Source: Lingula anatina (Eukaryota > Brachiopoda > Lingulata > Lingulida > Lingulidae). From it: DNA of 64,000 nucleotides. Under the pieces are notes generated by a model, which did not search any database, was not told where the DNA came from, and was given only the letters and a program-made list of their open reading frames with translations. The position numbers were made by a program, and so were the translations under genes. The stretch lies in NCBI RefSeq assembly GCF_001039355.2, contig NW_019775724.1, positions 363,429-427,428 of the forward strand. The letters are read 5' to 3'. Shown here one piece after another: positions 63,421 through 64,000 of this stretch; positions within the stretch are counted from its first letter, which is position 1, and every line of letters starts with the position of its first letter.

Positions 63421-64000
63421 TGTCCAACCCTCTGAATGATTCTTATGGAACAACCCAGCCTTGGGTGTTTTTGTGTTTCAATGGTAACGCTAGGTAGCTC
63501 AATATGGTGCTATAGCCACTCACATACTCAATTTTCAAGACCATCGGTTGCCTATAGTTCTTATATGATAGAAAAACTAAAACTTTGGGCAACCTTGCAG
63601 CAATGTTTATAAACGCTGGAAGGGTGACACATATTTTAATAGTTTAGTATGGTATGGTAAATGTATGTTATGTTATATTGTGGTATATACGGTATGGTAA
63701 GGCATGGCATAATATAGTTTACATGTAGCATAGCGGAGCATACCAGAGTATTTTAAATGAGAAAATCGTCGGTTTACTATCGGGGTGACGTTTTTCTCCA
63801 CACCAGGTAACTGTTTCAAAAACATACTTAAAGAAAGAACAACAAGATAATTTGGTCTTTTCCCCAAAATGTCCGTCTTCTTTAACCAAAAATAAATCCG
63901 TGTTGAGCAAATTAAACGAGACGTTTTACTTAATTACGTATTTCTAATTGTCTGTTTCGGTCTAATTTTATTTTGAAAAACTTTTTTATGTGGCTTTGGC
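63421..64000. other. end of window, no gene seen
   Basis: AT-rich sequence with a degenerate tatgg-like repeat at about 63645-63715. No exon of the transporter or other gene could be placed here. Confidence 0.4.

Overview
The window is animal genomic DNA. It is AT-rich and split by introns, with microsatellites, MITE-like elements, decayed Tc1/mariner transposase and short runs of n that mark assembly joins. The gene content is a ciliary ASH/MSP-domain protein, FMRFamide-receptor-like GPCRs and SLC18B1-type major facilitator transporters, the last two as local expansions. This suggests a marine invertebrate, perhaps a deuterostome such as a hemichordate, echinoderm or lancelet. That is inference; no single sequence fixes the species.

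Layout. Positions 1-3.5 kb hold the last four exons (+ strand) of a ciliary ASH-domain protein that I call CFAP74-like. Positions 4.2-7.5 kb hold a 271-bp TTA-flanked MITE and a 1.57-kb block present twice in near-identical form across a single n, probably two haplotypes laid end to end by the assembler. Positions 7.5-36.7 kb are three diverged copies of a duplicon, each with one intronless class A GPCR on the + strand: a broken copy (13.08-14.55 kb), an intact copy (20.45-21.58 kb) and an intact copy (32.04-33.17 kb). All three share a promoter region with an inverted CCAAT box, a CAGCTG E-box and a TATA box, changed in some copies. Between the genes lie duplicated flanks, hAT-like repeats, simple repeats and a large G/C-tract foldback element.

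Positions 35.7-62.6 kb carry an SLC18B1-like transporter cluster on the - strand. Copy A (37.79-45.84 kb) can be reconstructed as 12 exons and 461 codons with all splice phases consistent. Copy B (47.38-54.90 kb) has the same 12 exons but an extra base just after the start codon. A relic of exons 10-12 (58.37-59.80 kb) and exons 8-12 of a more divergent copy C (60.58-62.60 kb) follow. Copies A and B are a tandem duplication of about 10 kb whose junction lies in a Tc1 relic near 46.39 kb.

The most interesting signals are: a GC-AG intron kept in transporter copies A and B but GT-AG in copy C; a threefold tandem repeat of a 5' splice site in copy A; MITE insertions that can be dated against empty paralogous sites, one of them 9 nt inside an intron; and a GPCR array showing gene death (frameshift, TA-flanked insertion, decayed TATA box) beside intact copies. 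I found no clearly new multi-gene system; the novelty is in gene-family and mobile-element structure.
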